The position numbers and the translations under genes are program-made. A DNA stretch of 64,000 nt from an uncultured Dorea sp. Lineage in GTDB: Bacteria; Bacillota; Clostridia; Lachnospirales; Lachnospiraceae. Location of the stretch: NCBI GenBank assembly GCA_910579925.1, contig CAJTVY010000004.1:69405-133404 (forward strand), written 5' to 3'. Shown here piece after piece: positions 62,663 through 64,000 of this stretch (positions are counted from its first letter, which is position 1; each line of letters opens with the position of its first letter). The notes under the pieces are model-generated. The model did no database searches. It was not told where the DNA came from and saw only the letters and a list, made by a program, of their open reading frames with translations.

Positions 62663-63202
62663 ATGAAAGTTTTGGTCGTAGTAGATATGCAGAACGATTT
62701 CATTGACGGAGCATTAGGAACAAAAGAGGCAGCGGCAATTGTGCCGAAGGTGGCAGAGAAAATCCGCGGCTTTGACGGAGAGGTACTGTATACCAGAGAC
62801 ACTCATGAGGAAAATTATCTGGATACACAGGAGGGAAAGAACCTTCCGGTTGTCCACTGTGTCAAAGGAACCCGAGGATGGGAACTGCATCCGGAGATTG
62901 AGGCTCTTCGGAAAGAAGAGCCGATTGATAAGCCTACATTTGGGAGTACGAAGCTGGGAACGATGTTGAGGGGGATGTTTGAAGAAGGCAGATTGCGAGC
63001 CATGGACGGCAAAATGGAGTCTGTTACATTTGTAGGGCTCTGTACGGACATCTGTGTGATTTCAAACGCTATGATCGCAAAAGCTTTCGTTCCGGAAATA
63101 CCTGTTATTGTCGATGCTTCCTGCTGCGCCGGAGTAACGCCGGAAAGTCACAGGAAGGCCCTGGAAGCTATGAGAATGTGTCAGATTATATGTGAGGAAT
63201 GA
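62663..63202 (+). CDS. Cysteine hydrolase (isochorismatase/nicotinamidase family)
   Basis: 179 residues. The catalytic Asp8 is in VVVDMQNDFIDG, the lysine in DKPTFGSTKLG and the cysteine in FVGLCTDICVISNAM, with the metal-side TRDTHEENYLDTQEG. The family pattern best fits nicotinamidase or a related amidase; nicotinamide deamidation would feed NAD synthesis. It starts 37 bases after trpB with GAGGAG and is probably co-transcribed under the T-box. Confidence 0.85.
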   Translation: MKVLVVVDMQNDFIDGALGTKEAAAIVPKVAEKIRGFDGEVLYTRDTHEENYLDTQEGKNLPVVHCVKGTRGWELHPEIEALRKEEPIDKPTFGSTKLGTMLRGMFEEGRLRAMDGKMESVTFVGLCTDICVISNAMIAKAFVPEIPVIVDASCCAGVTPESHRKALEAMRMCQIICEE

Positions 63203-63209
63203 TAGAAAC

Positions 63210-63257
63210 CGGCTGTTTTTATACAGGGAAAATCTGTTCCAGGTATAAAAACAGCCG
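63210..63257. terminator. Bidirectional hairpin between the hydrolase gene and luxS
   Basis: Perfect 15-bp stem CGGCTGTTTTTATAC/GTATAAAAACAGCCG with an 18-base loop between convergent genes. Confidence 0.75.
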
Positions 63258-63269
63258 TACGAATGATAC

Positions 63270-63749
63270 CTATGCAGGATACATTAACTGTGTGTCGGTG
63301 ATGTCTGTAAGAACTTCTTTCAGATATTTGCGTGCGAGATATCTTGCCATGGGAAGATTCATATCCAGATAATTTCCACAGTCTTTCGCACAGGCGCCTG
63401 GAACATCGCCTTCGAAACCGGCGATGAAGGTGAACATCTCGGTCATCAGCGGCAGGATATCTTTAGAAGTATATTCCCCAGAGAGCAGCAGATAGAAGCC
63501 TGTCCTGCAGCCCATTGGCCCGAAGTAAATGATTCTGTCACCAAAGTCGTCATGGTTGCGAAGAAACGTAGCTGCCAGATGTTCAATGGTATGCATCTCG
63601 GCGGTATTCATGACCGGCTCATCGTTGGGGCTTGTCATACGGATATCGAAGGTAGTAATGGGATGACCCCCTGCCTGGTCGATGCGGGAAACATAGAGTC
63701 CCGGAACCAGCCGCAGATGGTCTATGGTAAAACTTGTAATCTTTTCCAT
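63270..63749 (-). CDS. luxS: S-ribosylhomocysteine lyase LuxS
   Basis: 159 residues, the usual length. It splits S-ribosylhomocysteine into homocysteine and the AI-2 precursor DPD. The metal site HTIEHLAATFLRN (HxxEH) and the third ligand/catalytic cysteines in YFGPMGCRTGFYLLL and GACAKDCGNYLDM are intact. It recycles homocysteine from the methyl cycle and can support quorum signalling. The ribosome site AAAGGAG lies upstream on the minus strand. Confidence 0.98.
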   Translation of the reverse strand: MEKITSFTIDHLRLVPGLYVSRIDQAGGHPITTFDIRMTSPNDEPVMNTAEMHTIEHLAATFLRNHDDFGDRIIYFGPMGCRTGFYLLLSGEYTSKDILPLMTEMFTFIAGFEGDVPGACAKDCGNYLDMNLPMARYLARKYLKEVLTDITDTQLMYPA

Positions 63750-63880
63750 GATCGTTATGGCTCCTTTATTATTTTTTAATAATTTTATGCCAGGCTATTA
63801 TAGCACTTTTCCCAGAAATTTGCCATGAAAATATGAATAATAGGGTCCAAAAATTTTTATGAAAAAATTGTAAAAATGTG

Positions 63881-63910
63881 TTGACAAAATGTGATATATA
63901 ATAGTATAAT
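63881..63910 (+). promoter_or_regulatory. Promoter of a tRNA gene or cluster
   Basis: TTGACA (63881-63886), 18-base spacer, TATAAT (63905-63910), 37 bases before the tRNA 5' end. Confidence 0.8.
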
Positions 63911-63947
63911 AACGAAGCAGGTTCGAGATAGGGACTTGCAGAGAAAA

Positions 63948-64000
63948 GGGATCTTAGCTCAGCTGGGAGAGCATCTGCCTTACAAGCAGAGGGTCATAGG
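63948..64000 (+). tRNA. tRNA-Val(TAC), 5' part
   Basis: The acceptor 5' strand GGGATCT is followed by a D arm with TAGCTCAGCTGGGAGAGC. The anticodon stem TCTGC/GCAGA encloses the loop CTTACAA, giving anticodon TAC at 63981-63983 (valine). The T arm and 3' end lie beyond the window. Confidence 0.93.

Overview
The window is a stretch of chromosome from a low-to-mid GC, anaerobic, endospore-forming Firmicute, most probably a gut Lachnospiraceae (Clostridium scindens/Dorea/Blautia-like). The evidence is strong AGGAGG ribosome binding sites, sigma-A promoters, rnc-smc-ftsY, tepA-ftsK and infC-rpmI-rplT with typical Firmicute leaders, a SpoVAF/GerA spore protein, rubredoxin, Rex, an iron-sulfur flavoprotein, folate C1 enzymes (fhs, glyA, fchA, folD), and a citrate synthase of the isopropylmalate synthase superfamily (probable Re type) beside an isocitrate dehydrogenase. 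I see no phage, transposon, integrase or CRISPR array.

Left part (1-9250): a TetR regulator (cut by the window edge) faces an MMPL/RND transporter, a long xxxLxxG heptad-repeat surface protein and an orphan FliD-like protein. The TetR-MMPL promoter carries three TGAC-N5-GTCA operators. A 429-base gap (6706-7134) holds a chain of stem-loops ending in a strong terminator, then plsX-acpP-rnc.

Middle-left (9260-24500): smc-ftsY; threonine ammonia-lyase; an operon of putative Re-citrate synthase, FCD-type GntR regulator and NADP-type isocitrate dehydrogenase under a promoter overlapped by a perfect 24-bp palindrome; a substrate-binding lipoprotein plus chemoreceptor pair without a permease; an Isf-type flavoprotein; and an ABC-F ATPase.

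Centre (24500-43100): rex, NAD(P)HX repair, alr, a MazF toxin with no antitoxin gene, a CBS/CorC protein, yebC, a CFI-box protein of unknown function, O-acetylhomoserine sulfhydrylase, tepA, ftsK, fhs, a zinc-ribbon/TPR/CHB membrane protein with an 11-residue repeat tract, rubredoxin, a D,D-carboxypeptidase, a lone AAA ATPase and a nucleotidyltransferase-HAD fusion.

Right (43000-64000): a tiny Cys/Gly-rich protein with a duplicated hydrophobic motif next to a DnaJ-domain protein; the C1 cluster glyA-fchA-folD, where FolD lacks the classical cyclohydrolase residues and FchA probably supplies that step; an AGCS symporter behind a possible attenuator; dut, spoVAF-like, MATE, DegV, LysR/NSS, a dicarboxylate-type symporter with a LytSR-type two-component system; infC-rpmI-rplT with an L20-type leader and an ATT start codon; a T-box leader with a UGG (Trp) specifier in front of a TrpB2; a cysteine hydrolase; luxS; and the first 53 bases of a tRNA-Val(TAC).

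Most genes are ordinary housekeeping genes. The items most worth following are the FolD/FchA division of labour, the Re-citrate synthase operon and its operator, the structured element at 6719-6934, the orphan FliD-like protein, and the repeat-bearing small or membrane proteins.
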